Of a DNA stretch of 64,000 bases, positions 11,141-23,570 are shown piece after piece. Numbering within the stretch: the first letter of the stretch is position 1; the number at the start of each line of letters is the position of its first letter. Source of the DNA: Branchinecta lynchi (taxonomy: Eukaryota; Arthropoda; Branchiopoda; Anostraca; Branchinectidae); assembly GCA_023053575.1 (NCBI GenBank), contig JAKZAP010000012.1, positions 5,270,230 through 5,334,229 on the forward strand. The letters are read 5' to 3'. Both the position numbers and the translations under genes were made by a program. Below the pieces are notes generated by a model. That model worked only from the letters and a program-made list of their open reading frames with translations. It did no database searches and was not told where the DNA came from.

Positions 11141-13781
11141 ACCTCTATCTATGGGACCGTCTGAGTGAACCTTATGTTGTAAAAACATTTACCGGAATGT
11201 GATGATAATGAATGCAACAGTAACTTACCTTCCTAATCCTGTAATAGGGCTTCCTTGTTCTTCTTCGTGTTCAGCAGCATTTTGTTGAATTTTTCACTTT
11301 GGTACTCAGTTACGATTACTCGTATGTCTATGAACTCTGTTTGTCTTTGCATTTGAAAAAATATTTCAACTTCTGAGTTGTGCTTCAGTGCTTCTAGGGT
11401 CATTAGTCAGAGACCAGCAGTACCTCGTCGCTCTTCTTGTGGGTCGTGGTGACAGGATCCGGCTGTTGGCTTGTCTTTTCGCCAGATCCCCAGCCAATAT
11501 TTTCGCGTATCTAAAAGAAAATCGAGTGAGGGATTCCAGCATTTTTTTTTGTTTTGTTTTTCCTTGTTAATGAAACATAACACCTAAATCATGGTTGGAA
11601 GTGCTTGAGAAAAATTAGTGGTTGGAGCAGGCTGGATGAAGTTACTATTGAATCTGCAGTTTACTGCTTATCTTACGCATAGGGTCGTTGGTCCTTAAGA
11701 GTCGCTTCCAGACTTCGTTCTTCGGGACAGTCAGGGTTGGTCGCCGGGATTTCAGTTCTTTGTTGAGAAAGTCGACTGGCTCATCCATCCGCCGTGTAGT
11801 GTGCTACAATGGTAAACCAGACAATAGCGGTATGTTCTGAAGTGATGATCAGAAATACAAACAAGAAAAGGGAATGATCTGGTTTAAAAATCTTTTCCTA
11901 GATGGAATCTCGAAAAATTATCAAGGGCTGGCACATGAAGGGCCTGGGAAATAGAATAAAACTTGGCACAGTTTTGCAAAACTTTAAGGAGTGGGCTAAA
12001 AATTGTTGTTACCCGTGTTCGAGTTTCTCGAGCAGTACAAAGTGGTGTCCGCAACTTTCCAAACATCTTCAGGAATGCAGGCAGATTGAAAATAATCAAA
12101 CCCAAAAATTGTCTGGTAGTGAGTATGGTTCCGCATCAAGAAAATTCTTGCCACTGCATGCCTAGCATTTCTGTATTTTTCTTGGTCGTTGTTTCGGATC
12201 GCTGTCCTCGTGAAGAGAAGTGGGTGAAGGACATCTCGATAAGACTACAGGCAAAGCGTATCCGCTTTTTTTAACTGTGGCCAGCCAACCCAAAAAGTCT
12301 TTGCTTGTCGGGGTGCCTTACCGTTTTTGTGTATCTGCGATTCTTTTGGACTTGAGGAAGCTCAGCTGAATCACCATTGTGCCATGTACATCAACCTACA
12401 GCATTGTGAAACTTTTGTGATGATCGACACTTAGCGATTTGGATGATTGAGAGGCTGCGTTGTACTCAACGTGAAACCATCAAGGCACGAGCACGAACCA
12501 GTCGATGTCGCGCCGAATCTAGGTTTTCCCTCCATTTCTTGAACACTGTGGTCGTTAGAGTGGAACTTTTTCTTGGCTTTGTAACCACAGAGGGGGCATC
12601 GATATAGTCCGCGATTAACTCTGAGGCGATGACATGGATCTCGCCGCCCGCCTCTGCGATGATCCATGATAAATCGTCTGTAAAGAGAAGAAGCCCGTTG
12701 GGAAGTATCCCAAAACGTAAGTGGAAGGATTCCTACGACTTCGTAAAAGTTGTCCGTCGCCTGTTCGTCTGTAATAGTCCCAGCTAATAGTTCGCCCGGA
12801 ATTGGATTTTTTTTGTAAGTAAAAGTTTTATCCGATACACACATGCTGACTCCATATCTGAAAGTGGGTTTTTCAGATGATTAGCCATTACCTAATCTGT
12901 CTAACAAACGAAAGTGAAGGATATGGTCATTCAGTTTCATCGTAGCGATTGTTCTTGTGTTAGATCGACGTGTAATAAATTAGCATTATCATTTCATATA
13001 CTGACATGCATTAGAAAAAAATACTCTTTCACTCCAAATAAATAACACGAACCTGGGTACGAAGGGTACGAAGAAGCGGAATATTCAAGCTTGACAACCT
13101 TGCTTTGTATCTACAGCCTGACGAAACATCGCCTGATCAGACGGTAGCTGACATTAGTTTAGTTTGAGTTCAACTTGTTAAAAATAATCAAACTAATTTA
13201 GGTTCAGCTCTGTTCGATTGGTTTCACGCATTTCGCCGAATTTACTATTGGTCACGAGTCAAAAAAGATATTGGAAATAAAAACGATGGACGCGTGAAAG
13301 TAAAGAACACGGGAGGTAAGAATGTCTCATCCATTTTCTTAATCTCTTCCAGGCAGTTGAGCTCCATCGGGGCCACCGTGGACTGGCAGTTAGTGCATCG
13401 GTCTACGTTGGAGTATTCTACGTTGGAGTTAGTAGCGAGGCAGAAATGTCTGGCCCTAGACTTCCAATCGCTTCTCCGTACGGAGAATTTTATAGCTGTC
13501 TCCCTGCAGTCCTTCCACAGCCAGTTTGAAATATCGCGTTGTTGTTGTATATATCTTTGGTCATATCTTTGATTGAAAGCCCGTACATCATAATCCGCAG
13601 AATTTGCCTCCTGTTCTCCAGGCCGAAGTAGAGAAGACTGGTAGGCTAATAATCAAAGATTTTGTTCGTTTGTCGGAGGAGAAGTTTTACGTCGCTCCAG
13701 TCACTTGCTGGTTGTCGAAGGCTACCTTCACAAGATCCTCCGGTGCCGAAATGGGCTGTGCCAGCAAATTATTGAAACTAA
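11141..13781. other. No supported gene; contains dispersed-repeat copies
   Basis: Short open frames only. The part at 12690-12850 belongs to the dispersed family described at 15827-16200: it has cccaaaacgtaagtggaagg, a diverged gtccgtcgcctg-type word, and agttcgcccggaattgg. Confidence 0.45.
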
Positions 13782-14135
13782 TCAGGTGGGTGTAGGACCT
13801 GTAGTCACCAGTGACGATGTATTTTGACCTAGATAAGTCGATTCACAAAGCTTAAGTGAACAATGGTATGCCATGATGCTTTTGGCAGTCCCAGCATAGG
13901 TCAGTTCGATGCTTGCATTAATCTCAAGGATCTCCTTGAGAGATTGTGCTTTGCTTTTGCGATTCACATCAAATATCTCATCCACGTAGTCTTGCACTTC
14001 TTTTAGTCTTTGTGAGAGCCAATTCTGAGGGTTGTATTCAAGCAGGTGCACGGGCATTGTCTCTATTTCAGATAAGATGATTATTGAAAAATTTTGATCG
14101 ACCGCAGGACTGGTCTGATTTGTCGATGGGGTCAT
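13782..14135 (-). CDS. Unrecognised open frame, 117 codons
   Basis: ATG at 14135 and a helical, fairly polar protein with ordinary composition (for example WLSQRLKEVQDYVDEIFDV and a following Lys/Ser-rich stretch). No signal peptide, membrane segment or motif that I recognise. It could be an exon or chance. The surrounding 2 kb has further short frames but no consistent splice pattern that I could trace. Confidence 0.22.
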   Translation of the reverse strand: MTPSTNQTSPAVDQNFSIIILSEIETMPVHLLEYNPQNWLSQRLKEVQDYVDEIFDVNRKSKAQSLKEILEINASIELTYAGTAKSIMAYHCSLKLCESTYLGQNTSSLVTTGPTPT

Positions 14136-15826
14136 TTGGTGTATCGGGCGTCAAGAGAGAATCTGCGGGGTCTTCCTTTGTTGCGTCCTGAAGATCATCT
14201 TCTTAAATATGTGGTGTGTCATCGTCTATAAAGTCAGTGAAAGATGTATCGAGGTCATGGTGTTCTTCCGAGGCTTCTTCTGCTCTATCGGGTTGAAGAA
14301 AAGAGACCCTTCGGTATCGTCTGATCGCGCGAGTTCACGACTCGTGGGAGAAGGATTGACTACGCTTGAATCCTAGGCAAGAATGTTGGCTATCAGAGCT
14401 AGAGTCGACCATATCGCTTTCAGTTGCTACAGGAATGGCCAATGAAATGCTTGACTCGTTGAAGGACTGATGGCGCTCGAATCCCACGCCAAAATCTTGG
14501 CTATCAGAACCCTAGTTGCAAGAATTTCTGGGAACAAGAATAGAGTCGTCAAGGTCGCTTTCAGTTGCTACAGGAACTTGCAATGAAATGCGTGACTCGC
14601 TTGTGGATTGATGGTACTTAGACCGCCTGTCTCTCGGTTAATGCCTGCTTGGTTTTTCTTTATCTCAACCGCTTGTCGAATCGTGATGGAGTCTTTGGTA
14701 CTGATTTGGGACTTTATCTTTTCCTCTGAGTTTAGATGAGACGGCAAAATATTTTGTCTTCTGTGACTTTTGGACAATTTTTCGGTCACTCCACGTACGT
14801 ACGGAAGCTAAACGCGGGCATTTTTTTTTTCTACCTCACCATTACCAGTGAAACTTACAGTATCTTTGGGGGCTGAATGTAGCTTTAGTCGTCTTTTGAT
14901 GATCTGTTCAACCAGTAGAACGAGGTATTTGTTTCCAAAACAGAACGTCCCGAATGCGGCAAAGTTCGTCATCTTGGAGAATTTCATCGCAAATTTTGAT
15001 AGCTCGGTCGACTAGTGAGATAACTACTCCGCGTTTCACATATTCTGGTTGGTAAGAATCGTATGGTACGTAACGATCGTTGTGTGTGGGTTTACCACAT
15101 GAGGTAACATTGATTATTGTGGTGCATCATCAAGATATAAAGAAATTTCCGCTTTTCAGGGGTAGATGTGTTCATCCTAAAATGCAGATTATTAAAACCA
15201 ATTTCTTTTGAAAAAAGGGTAACATTTTCAGTTGGATTTTTCTTTTTACTACATCCTCAAAATATGACGAGCTTCTCCGCTTTTCAGGGATTAATGTATT
15301 CGTGCCTAAGATACAGTAATCAGTTCTTGCAAAACAAGGCCAACGTTTGCAGTAGGATCTTTTTCGTACTGGACAGTATCTTCTTTCTACATAGCCTCTC
15401 TTAGCTATTCTGCATTTCGTGTTATTCTTAGCGCCTTTGTCGGAGCTATAAGCTTCTCAGTCTACGACTAAATACGTTATTTAACTTTATACCTATTACA
15501 TCAGTCAGACCGAAGTTTGCCAGACGTGCCATGCAAACCAATTGGTAGAACTAATGTGTGCTGTTTTCTTTTAGGGAAGAGCCGTTGATGTAACACTGTA
15601 CTACTGGAGGGATTCGTCGAGGTGTGCTATGCTGACTTTTGCGAAGATTTCCCAACCTCTAAATACTTGACCACGGTTCCATCTTTAAACTTAACCTGCA
15701 ATTCGATCCGGCGTATCCCAAACCAGGTTTGAACAAAAATAGCTCATTTACAAAATCTTAGGCGGGGGCGTCGCAAGTGCATTTCCGTTAGTGTGGTGGG
15801 GGGGGGGGGGGGGGGAGGGGCATAAT
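14136..15826. other. No supported gene
   Basis: Only short, unrelated open frames. A pair of loosely related blocks (cagatt...aaccaatt / cagtaatcagttcttgcaaa) at 15180-15400 suggests an old local duplication. A run of about 18 G with few interruptions lies at 15796-15818. Confidence 0.4.
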
Positions 15827-16200
15827 CGTGTTCAGCATACTCCTAAATCAAACATCTAATCAAAAAACTTTTACTTGCGTCAAACTTCCCGGTTTTGGCC
15901 GGATTCCCGGGGAACTACTTGTCGGGCAAAAAAATTATTTTCACCGTCGTGTTCAGTTATTTTGCCTGCCCCATAATTTAAATCTCCTCACCCCTATATG
16001 TAAGGCTGCACAGTCCACCTACAAACTCGACCTGACTCTTGACAGAGAATGCTCAAACCAAGTTTCATCAAAATATCTTATTCCCTTCGAGAATTATCGT
16101 GCTGCTTTAAGGCGGACGGACAACTTTTGTGATGTCATAGGTATCCCTCCACTTACGCTTTGGGATCCCAGAAATTAGAGTTGGTTATCAAGAGAACTAA
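15827..16200 (-). repeat. Dispersed repeat family member (CCGGAATCCGGCC / GACGGAC family)
   Basis: On the minus strand this reads, in order, a gtaagtgg block with cccaaagcg, a gtccgtccgcc word, cgataattctcg, gatattttgatgaaacttgg, then agtagttccccgggaatccg and gattagatgtttgatttagg. The same blocks in the same order occur at 63361-63990, and parts at 12690-12850, 20215-20320 and 51430-51570. The weak open frame at 15828-16178 is a translation of the repeat. Confidence 0.7.
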
Positions 16201-16867
16201 CTAAACTCGAAGTTTTATATCTGAAATTCTTTGTCGAACAATCAACGGTGTTGTCTGCACTGTAAAAAGTCTCTCCTACATCGGACCTTCGGTGGTTGCA
16301 AATCGCCGAATTCGGCGATTTCAGATCTGACACAGGATTAGTTACGAAACCATGGCGATGGTGATGTTTGCTTACTCAAGTTCAAGCTATTTCTATTGAC
16401 AAACTTATATATACACACCTAACATAATGCTAAAATAGTCAAAAAACAAAATTTATTTATTAACAGAATCCCAAGGTCTCTATGGCCCGTTGGTTGTGAA
16501 AAATTTATCTTTGCATTAAAACCAAACAATTCGCCAGGTGTTCTCGCGAATACAACCGACCTCCACATCACCACGCAACAAAATAAAAACAAATAGACAA
16601 ACAAACAAATTCATCGAGAGCCAACACTAACTTCTCATTTTTTAAACTAATAAAATAAAATAAACACCCATATTCAAACGTTATTGCTTTTTTTCAGTAA
16701 ATTCAATAATCTTCTGTAATTTGAAACAATCAATTACTATTTTCCAAAAATAATCTTTTAAGGTGTTTTTAGAACGAGCCAAGACTCAGGGACTGTCGGA
16801 TCTCTGTTGAAACATTAACAAGTTGAAACATCACAGAAAAACATGATGGGAGGTCACTACGAAAATA
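16201..16867. other. No supported gene
   Basis: AT-rich DNA with one possible hairpin (caaatcgccgaattcggcgattt) near 16300-16322. Nothing else seen. Confidence 0.4.
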
Positions 16868-17560
16868 CTAAAACGCAAATGAACATAACAAAAGAGTGTA
16901 AATGTCTCTTAGTTTTATAGACCAAATTTTGACTGCTTTCCGTTGTAGATTTTGGATGGGGGAAAGTAGCGACGGAAAAGTAGACATCCATGTAGATGAG
17001 CAATAATACATATAAGGGTATATAAGAGAGAAATATAATAATCGGAGAATAGAAAACGGAAAAATTCGTTTAAGCTTCCGTACTGTTCCCACTCCTCGCG
17101 AAATTTTGATTCTTATCATCTCAGTATGCCGCTTGAAACTTACATGATCGGCATATAGGACCTCTTGAAGTAGGTAGCTCAGCCACTGTCGGGCGACTCT
17201 TACCAGTACGGGAAAAAAAAAAAAGAAGAAACGACTTTTTACATTTGAAGCTAGTGAGTTCCCATGAAATCATTGATAAATTATCTTGTTGTCTGGGCAG
17301 CACCTTCCTGGCACAATCTGCAGCATACATTGGGCACTGTCTTACTAAAAAGCCGGTATAGATCTTTAACATAAATGAGGAAAAGATTTAGCCCAAGTAT
17401 TGATCCTTGGGGTACTGCATATCCAACAGGAACATGCTCATCAAAAGCTTCAGCGGCGATAGTCCGTCCGCTGAGGTATGAGGAAAGCCATGACGGCTGA
17501 TCCCCACGGGCTCCATGATGAGATAATTTTCTGATTAAAATTTCGTAGGCCACCTAGGCC
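16868..17560 (-). pseudogene. Non-LTR retrotransposon reverse transcriptase fragment
   Basis: Minus-strand frames give successive RT blocks in the correct order but in different frames. 17553-17281 has LIRKLSHHGARG, SYLSGRT and VPQGSILGLNLFLIYVKDL (the motif 4/B region of non-LTR RTs). Around 17340-17200 there is a degraded MYAADCARKV-type block where the catalytic FADD motif is expected, then FKCKKSFLLFF. 17119-16868 has ILRLLYFSLIYPYMYYC and a following Gln-x-x-x-Arg block, typical of the region after the palm. The frame changes and the lost FADD make this an inactive remnant of a Jockey/CR1-like element. Confidence 0.8.
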
Positions 17561-17682
17561 GATGCTTGCTGTGAATGCTTCAATGATAGACAGGACTCGA
17601 ACCACGAAGTGTCCAAATATCACAATACCGGCAAAGGCGTATTTTCTCCGAAAGTGGGCAACGGAGTGCTGTAGGTAGTTTA

Positions 17683-17915
17683 CTAGAGCCTTCCGGAAAT
17701 GGTGCTTTGGGTGGGTAGTATTCGACTCCGTAGATTGGGGATGACACTACCCTTGGTAGGTAGCGCGGTCTTACCCAGACCCATAGCACTTCCAGTTCTG
17801 GGGACTTGGGTATGGCTGACTTCTTTTTGGTCTATCGACTTTCGAGGTAAGGCGTTGTATCCATTGACGTCCAGTTCCTCGACTTTGTTTGTTACTGACC
17901 GGACGTTCGACAACG
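17683..17915 (-). pseudogene. Possible non-LTR element N-terminal (endonuclease start) remnant
   Basis: Starts MSNVRSVTNKVEELDVNGYN, which resembles the first strand and helix of apurinic endonuclease domains of non-LTR elements (NARSLxNKxxEL). It lies only about 130 bases 5' of the RT fragment, whereas a full endonuclease plus linker needs over 1 kb. If it belongs with that fragment, the copy is internally deleted. The following residues do not resemble an endonuclease. Confidence 0.35.
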
Positions 17916-18364
17916 TGAGGGCAATTCCTGGTCCGGCTTTAAAGGTGATTTTTTTTGAAGGATCGGAGGTTTATGCCTGTACATTTTGACAGTCACTTGT
18001 CTGCACCGGCGGCAGTACCTTCTTGTAATACGTCATCCAAGGCTGGTAAGGATTATCACATGGTAGGTATGTGTTGAGAGCGTTTCCTTTTAGAAATTAC
18101 ACCATATTGTGGTAGTATCGAGAGCTGGAGGTTATCTGTTCTTGATGGAAGTGGTTCAGATGGTGGTGGTCGATTTTTGTGTTTATTGTACCATATCTGC
18201 GTCCTTCCATTTGATTTGTTTGACTGTTGGTTGTTTTAGGTGTCTTGTTCCATTGTTTTTTTCCTGTTTGCTGGTGGTTGATGTTGTATGTGGCTGAGGA
18301 GCCATTCCTGTAAGTGCCAGTTCGAAAGTGTTCCTTTTGATCTTTTTGCGGTGGGTGTTGTTTC

Positions 18365-18800
18365 ATACACTCAGAAAAATTTTCGACTAGAAAACCGTTC
18401 GGGAACAGAAAAATGTCGGCAACAGGCATCCCAGGGATGTTTATGTTCACGGCCAAATAGTTTTCGAAACAGCGAGCAAAAGCAAATTGTGTCATGGACG
18501 GAAAACTTCAGTAACAACCTCTTCGTTCGTAAGCAGAAAGTTTTCTGTTTTCGGAATTTTCTGAGGATCCGGGAAGTGAAAGTTCTGGTACCCCAATCGC
18601 AATCTTTCCATAGCTGTACACCATATTTCTATCCTGCTGCAGCAACATACTGTTTAGAAAATAAAGTGTTGCAGTACACAGATGGAAACTTTTCTGTACA
18701 CCATTGTACCAAGGTAAGGGGTTTTAGTACAGAGGTGGAAACTTTGTATAAAGTGTTGCAGTAGAGAGATGGAAATTTTTCTGTACACTATATGACAATA
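18365..18800. repeat. Local direct repeats around an 88-bp period
   Basis: aaagtgttgcagta is followed by c/g aga g atggaaa-ttttctgtacac at 18663 and again at 18751, 88 bases apart. A related ctgtacaccat word is at 18611. No coding feature supported. Confidence 0.6.
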
Positions 18801-18984
18801 TCCCACTCCAGTACCGAAATGTTATGGCAACAGGCGTTACAGTGCTCCTGACGTTCCTGTACAGAAAACTTCCCGTGACTACCTTTCTGCTGGTTAGCAG
18901 AAGTTTTCTGTTTTCGTATAGGCTATCCATTTCATCAAATCAACCTTTTATTAGTCTCTTAATTAACATATATATGAGATCAAT

Positions 18985-19600
18985 CTTGTATAAAAATCAC
19001 TGTCATAAGACATAATTAAAACCCGTTGAACAACGTTGAAAAACGTTGAAAAACGTCTGCGTCTTCTCAGTAGAAGATGCAGAAGTTTTTCTCGATACTT
19101 TGAGAAACATGAAGAGTAAAAACTCTTCATGTTTATCAAAGTATAAAAGTATAAAAATCACTGTCATAAGACATATTAAAACCCGTTGAACAACGTTGAA
19201 AAACTTCGGCGTCTTCTCAGTAGAAGACGCAGAAGTGTTTCTGCATACTTTGAGAAACATAAAAAATAAAAACTCTTCCTGTTTTCAAGAAGAGTAAAAA
19301 CTCTTCATGTTTCTCAAAGTATTGAGAAAAACTTCTGCGTCTTCTCAGTTATTTATCTCTTAATTAACATGAGAACAATCTTACACTATCGTATAAAAAT
19401 CACTGTCATAAGACATAATTAAAACCCGTTGAACAACTTTGAAAAACTTCGGCGTCTTCTCAGTAGAAGACGCAGAAGTTTTTCTCGATACTTTGAGAAA
19501 CAGGAAGAATAAAAACTCTTCATGTTTTCAAGAAGAGTCTCAAAGTATTGAGAAAAACTTCTGCGTCTTCTCAGTAGACTTCGTTGTGTTGATGCCTTTG
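18985..19600. repeat. Hairpin-rich repeat array, three units
   Basis: Units start with taaaaatcactgtcataag at 18992, 19152 and 19394, followed by acccgttgaacaac and nested palindromes. One is cttctcagtagaag, extended by gcgt...acgc. A second is built from gaagagt-aaa-actcttc, extended by ctttgagaaacat...atgttt-tcaaag. Single-stranded copies would fold into stacked stem-loops. All weak open frames here are palindrome translations. Confidence 0.8.
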
Positions 19601-20798
19601 CATGGCACGGCAATTGTTTCCAGCCCAAAAACATGCCTATAAGAAAAGAAAGATGTGAGTTATTTATATTTTTTTTTTTTCAGCTCATAAGATTCCAGCA
19701 AGCGATGTGCCGAAGACATACCTTCATGTTTTAACATAAGTTATCCACGAATCTACAATCCCGACATTAGAATATTTTTAAATCACATTTACGCACCCGA
19801 AAGTTTGCTTTGATCTAATGAATATTATAAACGATCAATCACTCAGTTGCTCGTGGAAAAACAGCAGGCGAAGCGCTCCATAACGGGTAAACTGAAATGA
19901 ATAATTAAAGAATGGCACGATCCCAACTCCCTCACCGTCATAAGCAAAAGACAAATACTATGTTATGCGAGTCTTGATTCGCTAGGCCGAAAAGCTGTTC
20001 TTCTAATTTAAGAAGCTAAAAGGTTTTACTTTTGGTTTTACAGCAATGCACTAATCCTGCTCTCTGTTTTAAAGGGAGGTAGTAATACTACTAACTCGTC
20101 GCAGCGTTAAGCCGCCTTGGGCCTACTTACTGGCGAACACTCCTCCTGAGATAATATAACCGCATTCTAGTCGGCCGCCAGGAATTTTTGTAGTTTAAAT
20201 CTCCGAACTTGACCTGTAATTTGACCCAAAGGATCCTCACACCAAGTTTCAACAAAATATATTCAACCCCTTTGAGTTATCGTGCCAACAGACGGACGGA
20301 CAAACTTTACGGTTGTTACTGAACTCTGTACTCACAAAAAGCCAATGCCCTAAAGAACTTGGTATGAGGCTTCTACGCGTCAATAATTTTAACTACCATT
20401 TTTTTCGTATACACTATTTCGTATTCGGATTCGATTTTCTGCAGCTATGTTAAGAAAAGGCATACAGATAGGGGTGATACTTGCTACTCTTCATTCAGGT
20501 GTCCTTCAAAGATGAGGCAAGTGACTTGTTTCTACTTACTTTTGTAAAAAGTGCAGTGTGTGAAAAGCAGGCTTGGGGTACGGCATCACGAACATGTAGA
20601 AAGAGGCAATCAGGGCAATTGCAGCATCCCTTCCCCTTGAGACTTCGCATACAACGTTCCCTTCCATGACTACGAACGCTTGTCTAGTCAAGAAGAGATC
20701 GGCGCCTAAAACAGAAACAGTAGTAGTATTCTGTTCGTAGTATTCTCTATTTACAGGAAGGGCGAGCCATTTAGTTTGCATTTTATGCTTATAATTTT
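19601..20798. other. No supported gene; one dispersed repeat copy
   Basis: 20215-20320 matches the dispersed family (tttgacccaaaggatcctcacaccaagtttcaacaaaatat..., then cagacggacggacaaactt). The remaining short frames have no motif. Confidence 0.45.
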
Positions 20799-21160
20799 TG
20801 GTGCACCTCATTAAAAGCTAGAATTTGTAGGGTGGTAGTTAAATCTTGCCCGAAAAAAGGAGGATTTCAAAAAATTAAGCCTGCGGCGCTTAGTTTAATT
20901 TGTCCTACTACCCCCGTTCTACTATGTGTTTGCGGGAAATCCGCGTCGTTGCCGCGAAGCGGGGGGGGGGGGGTTTGTGCACCTCATTAAAAGCTAGAAT
21001 TTGTAGGGTGATAACTGAATCTCGCAAAAAAGGCGCATTTCAAAATTTTCGCCTGCGTCGCTGAATTTAATTTATCCTATTACCCCAGTTCTACTATGTG
21101 TTCGCGGGAAACATGCGCCGTTGCCGCGAAGCAGCAACGGCGCGTTTTGTCGGTACATTA
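20799..21160. repeat. Tandem duplication, about 175-bp period, diverged
   Basis: gtgcacctcattaaaagctagaatttgtagggtg begins at about 20802 and 20977. Both copies continue through aatttaattt.tcctattaccccagttctactatgtgtt and end near a gttgccgcgaagc word. The first copy ends in a run of 13 G. The second continues into a perfect stem gccgttgc-cgcgaa-gcagcaacggc-type hairpin near 21116-21146. A related fragment is at 52030-52260. Confidence 0.8.
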
Positions 21161-21543
21161 CAAGTCCCGTCGGCAAAATTCGGACGTCCCCCCCCCCCCA
21201 CAGGTAAAAGGCTAGTGACGCCCCTGGTACTGCCTAACCCACCAAATAGAACAGAGATAAATCTGACCAAACGGAACGAAAACACGACAAGAATTGAACC
21301 ACCGCCCAGGGTCATATCTGCTACAGCTAACCAACTTTCGCTGAATTCCCGCAATTTCTCCTGGTCTATATACTCGCAACAAGAAGGTCTAAAGCCTCCC
21401 TCTCCTCACTGAACTATAGTTCAGGATCGTTGACGATCCTATAGGATCGTCAACGAAAAGGAAAAACTATAGCACACAGATTGACTGCAAGTAACATACA
21501 GATTTAAGTTTAGACTCCTGCAACTTCGCGTCAAAACTCAAAA

Positions 21544-21903
21544 GCTTTCAGAAGTGAAGAATCAGGTAAGAGGCAAATGAAGAGGTAAGATGCTACTGAA
21601 TAGCGAGAATTTTGGCCTACTTGAATACCTAAACGAATAGACAATGGTATACGAAGAATTAGCTTATTTTTTGAGGCGTATACAGGCGTACGCCGGCGAT
21701 GAACGTCATGAAAACACAACTCAGCTTTCAGAAGTGAAGAATCAGGTAAGAGGCAAATGAAGAGGTAAGATGCTACTGAATAGCGAGAATTTTGGCCTAC
21801 TTGAATACCTAAACGAATAGACAATGGTATACGAAGAATTAGCTTATTTTTTGAGGCGTATACAGGCGTACGCCGGCGATGAACGTCATGAAAACACAAC
21901 TCA
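21544..21903. repeat. Perfect 180-bp tandem duplication
   Basis: The stretch starting gctttcagaagtgaagaatc at 21544 is repeated without any difference that I can see at 21724. A 128-codon minus-strand frame spans both copies and repeats itself exactly, which 180 (a multiple of three) allows. The lack of divergence implies a very recent duplication or an assembly effect. Confidence 0.95.
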
Positions 21904-22508
21904 GCCCCAGGGAACAATATTCAGAGTAGAAAAAAAGCCAAATATCAACTCGAATATCGAAAGAGTACTTACCAACGGCGACGATGTACGGATGAGAGCG
22001 ACTCATCCCACTGAAACAAGCAGGCTTTTCCTGGAAAAAAAAAATGTCTTCGAAAACTGAGCCATAGGAAATTGTTATTACTAATACACGAGTTGACTTC
22101 CCCGTCAATGGCTTTCTTCATCTTCTTCATTCAACAAACATTTATCCTCAGCAGCAGTTGAAACTTTGCTGAGGAAGGTGAGGATCGGATTTGGCTGGAT
22201 CGGGCGCAGAGAAAGTCAACTTGTGTCTTAGACCAGATTTTAACTGATCGCAGAAGTTCATCACTTGTGACAGAGGCAGCACAAAAATAAATGTCTGATA
22301 CGACAGTATCAGATATCTGCATATCTGCAAAATCGCAATGATAACTATAAAGGCGATAAATAGCGGGACACTTCTAGACATGCAGTGCCATGAGATTTCA
22401 CGGTTTAATTTCTATCAGCACGAGTTGGCAAAACTTTCGTATTTACGGGTGTGAGGCCACTTTGGTTCGAGACCATCCTGCATTTTGCGAGGATCGATAA
22501 TTATTATG

Positions 22509-22844
22509 GAACATAAATATTACCAGGGGCCCATAATTTTCCTGTAATGACTCGCCATTCAGGAGGCATGTCATTTCCTATGATTCTGTGTTGCTATGTG
22601 CTCCGAGCGTCGCCTACTCCTCACAGAAACGCTAGGTAGCGCTTCTGGCGTCACGTGCTCATTGATAGGAGGAAATAAACAATTGAGTCTGTGATTGGTT
22701 TCCGATGGAATGGCCACCTGGGGATTTCTTCAGGTAACAAAGCCAGGCTCGGTCAACATAGCAAAAAAAATCTCTTTTTGATAACCTCCCTGAATGGCGA
22801 GCCATTACAGGAAAGTTGTGGGTCCCTGATATTACCTATTCCGG
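22509..22844. mobile_element. MITE-like element with about 55-bp imperfect terminal inverted repeats
   Basis: The left arm (22509-22567) contains cctgtaatgactcgccattc. The right arm (22784-22844) contains the complement gaatggcgagccattacagg, with flanking similarity continuing outward (ggg.cccataattttcc against ggaaagttgtgggtccc). Total length is about 335 bases with no coding capacity. I could not fix a target-site duplication. Confidence 0.7.
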
Positions 22845-23021
22845 AAAGCTGCCCGTAGGGCCGGAGAGGACAACCACTCTGGATTTGCTCACACACGTCA
22901 ACCGGCCTGTTTCTTCGGCTGGTCTCAACCCAAACCAAGTGGCTGACCACGGAAATCGACTCTGTTTTTTTTACAGACACGGAAAGATTCGGCAAAGCCC
23001 TCGCACATAATGGAAGCTTAC

Positions 23022-23570
23022 CTTCTCGTACTGAATTAAACTGCTGGAACCCTCGTCAAAGGCCGCTAGAGCCAACTCGATGAGGCCATCTTGCACGGAA
23101 CCAGCCTTTCCCAGACTTTCTAACACACTTGCAAGGCTCTGCATAGAGCGTAGACGGCTGAACTTTTTTGCTGATCCAAACTTGGCTTTGACGATCCTCT
23201 CCGTTGTTTTCTTCCACCTCTCGTTTAATTCATCCAGAGGAATCGACCTGGCTAAAATCCGGAAATGTTCTACGACACCGTGAAAACAGAAAAGCAACGG
23301 CCATTGCTTCTTCGTTTCCTCTAGCACACTTTTCGCATTCGCATTCAATTGAACTCCATACCCCTTCCTACAAACCGGGAATGTTTTTTTCGAAACTGGT
23401 TCGAAAAACATAAGAGACATCTGGCAAAACCCGTATTGTTGGTAGTTCTTATAATTGCTTGATAGAGTGTCGATATTGGGGTGAGCTAACACGTTTTGCT
23501 CGGTTAAGACTTTTTCTTTTCTTAAGAAAACTCGGCCGTCTTTCGAACCTCCTATCGACTCTGGGCTCAT
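23022..23570 (-). CDS. Possible exon D of an unrecognised gene
   Basis: About 180 codons open up to a consensus splice donor (GAGAAG then gtaagc, at 23022/23021). The frame runs from MSPESIGGSKDGRVF to SLIQYEK. The protein looks like a folded alpha-rich domain: mixed charge, few repeats, helices around DELNERWKKTTERIVKAKFG and a Ser/Leu-rich helix after it. The exact acceptor is uncertain, because the phase does not match exon C for the most obvious site. No family recognised. It sits in line with three upstream minus-strand exon candidates. Confidence 0.4.

Noticed and set aside
15780..15820. G-quadruplex regulatory element at the long G-run
   Set aside because: It is essentially a homopolymer beside a repeat; similar runs mark several repeat ends here, so a specific function cannot be supported.
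19003..19642. Open frames with repeated FSxxxxTSASSTEKT-like words
   Set aside because: They come from the nested palindromes and appear on both strands equally.
21531..21917. 128-codon protein with an exact internal duplication
   Set aside because: The repeat is the DNA duplication itself; there is no other sign of coding and no homology that I recognise.
22470..22500. tRNA T-arm-like word ggttcgagacc
   Set aside because: No matching A box, anticodon arm or acceptor stem at the right distance.
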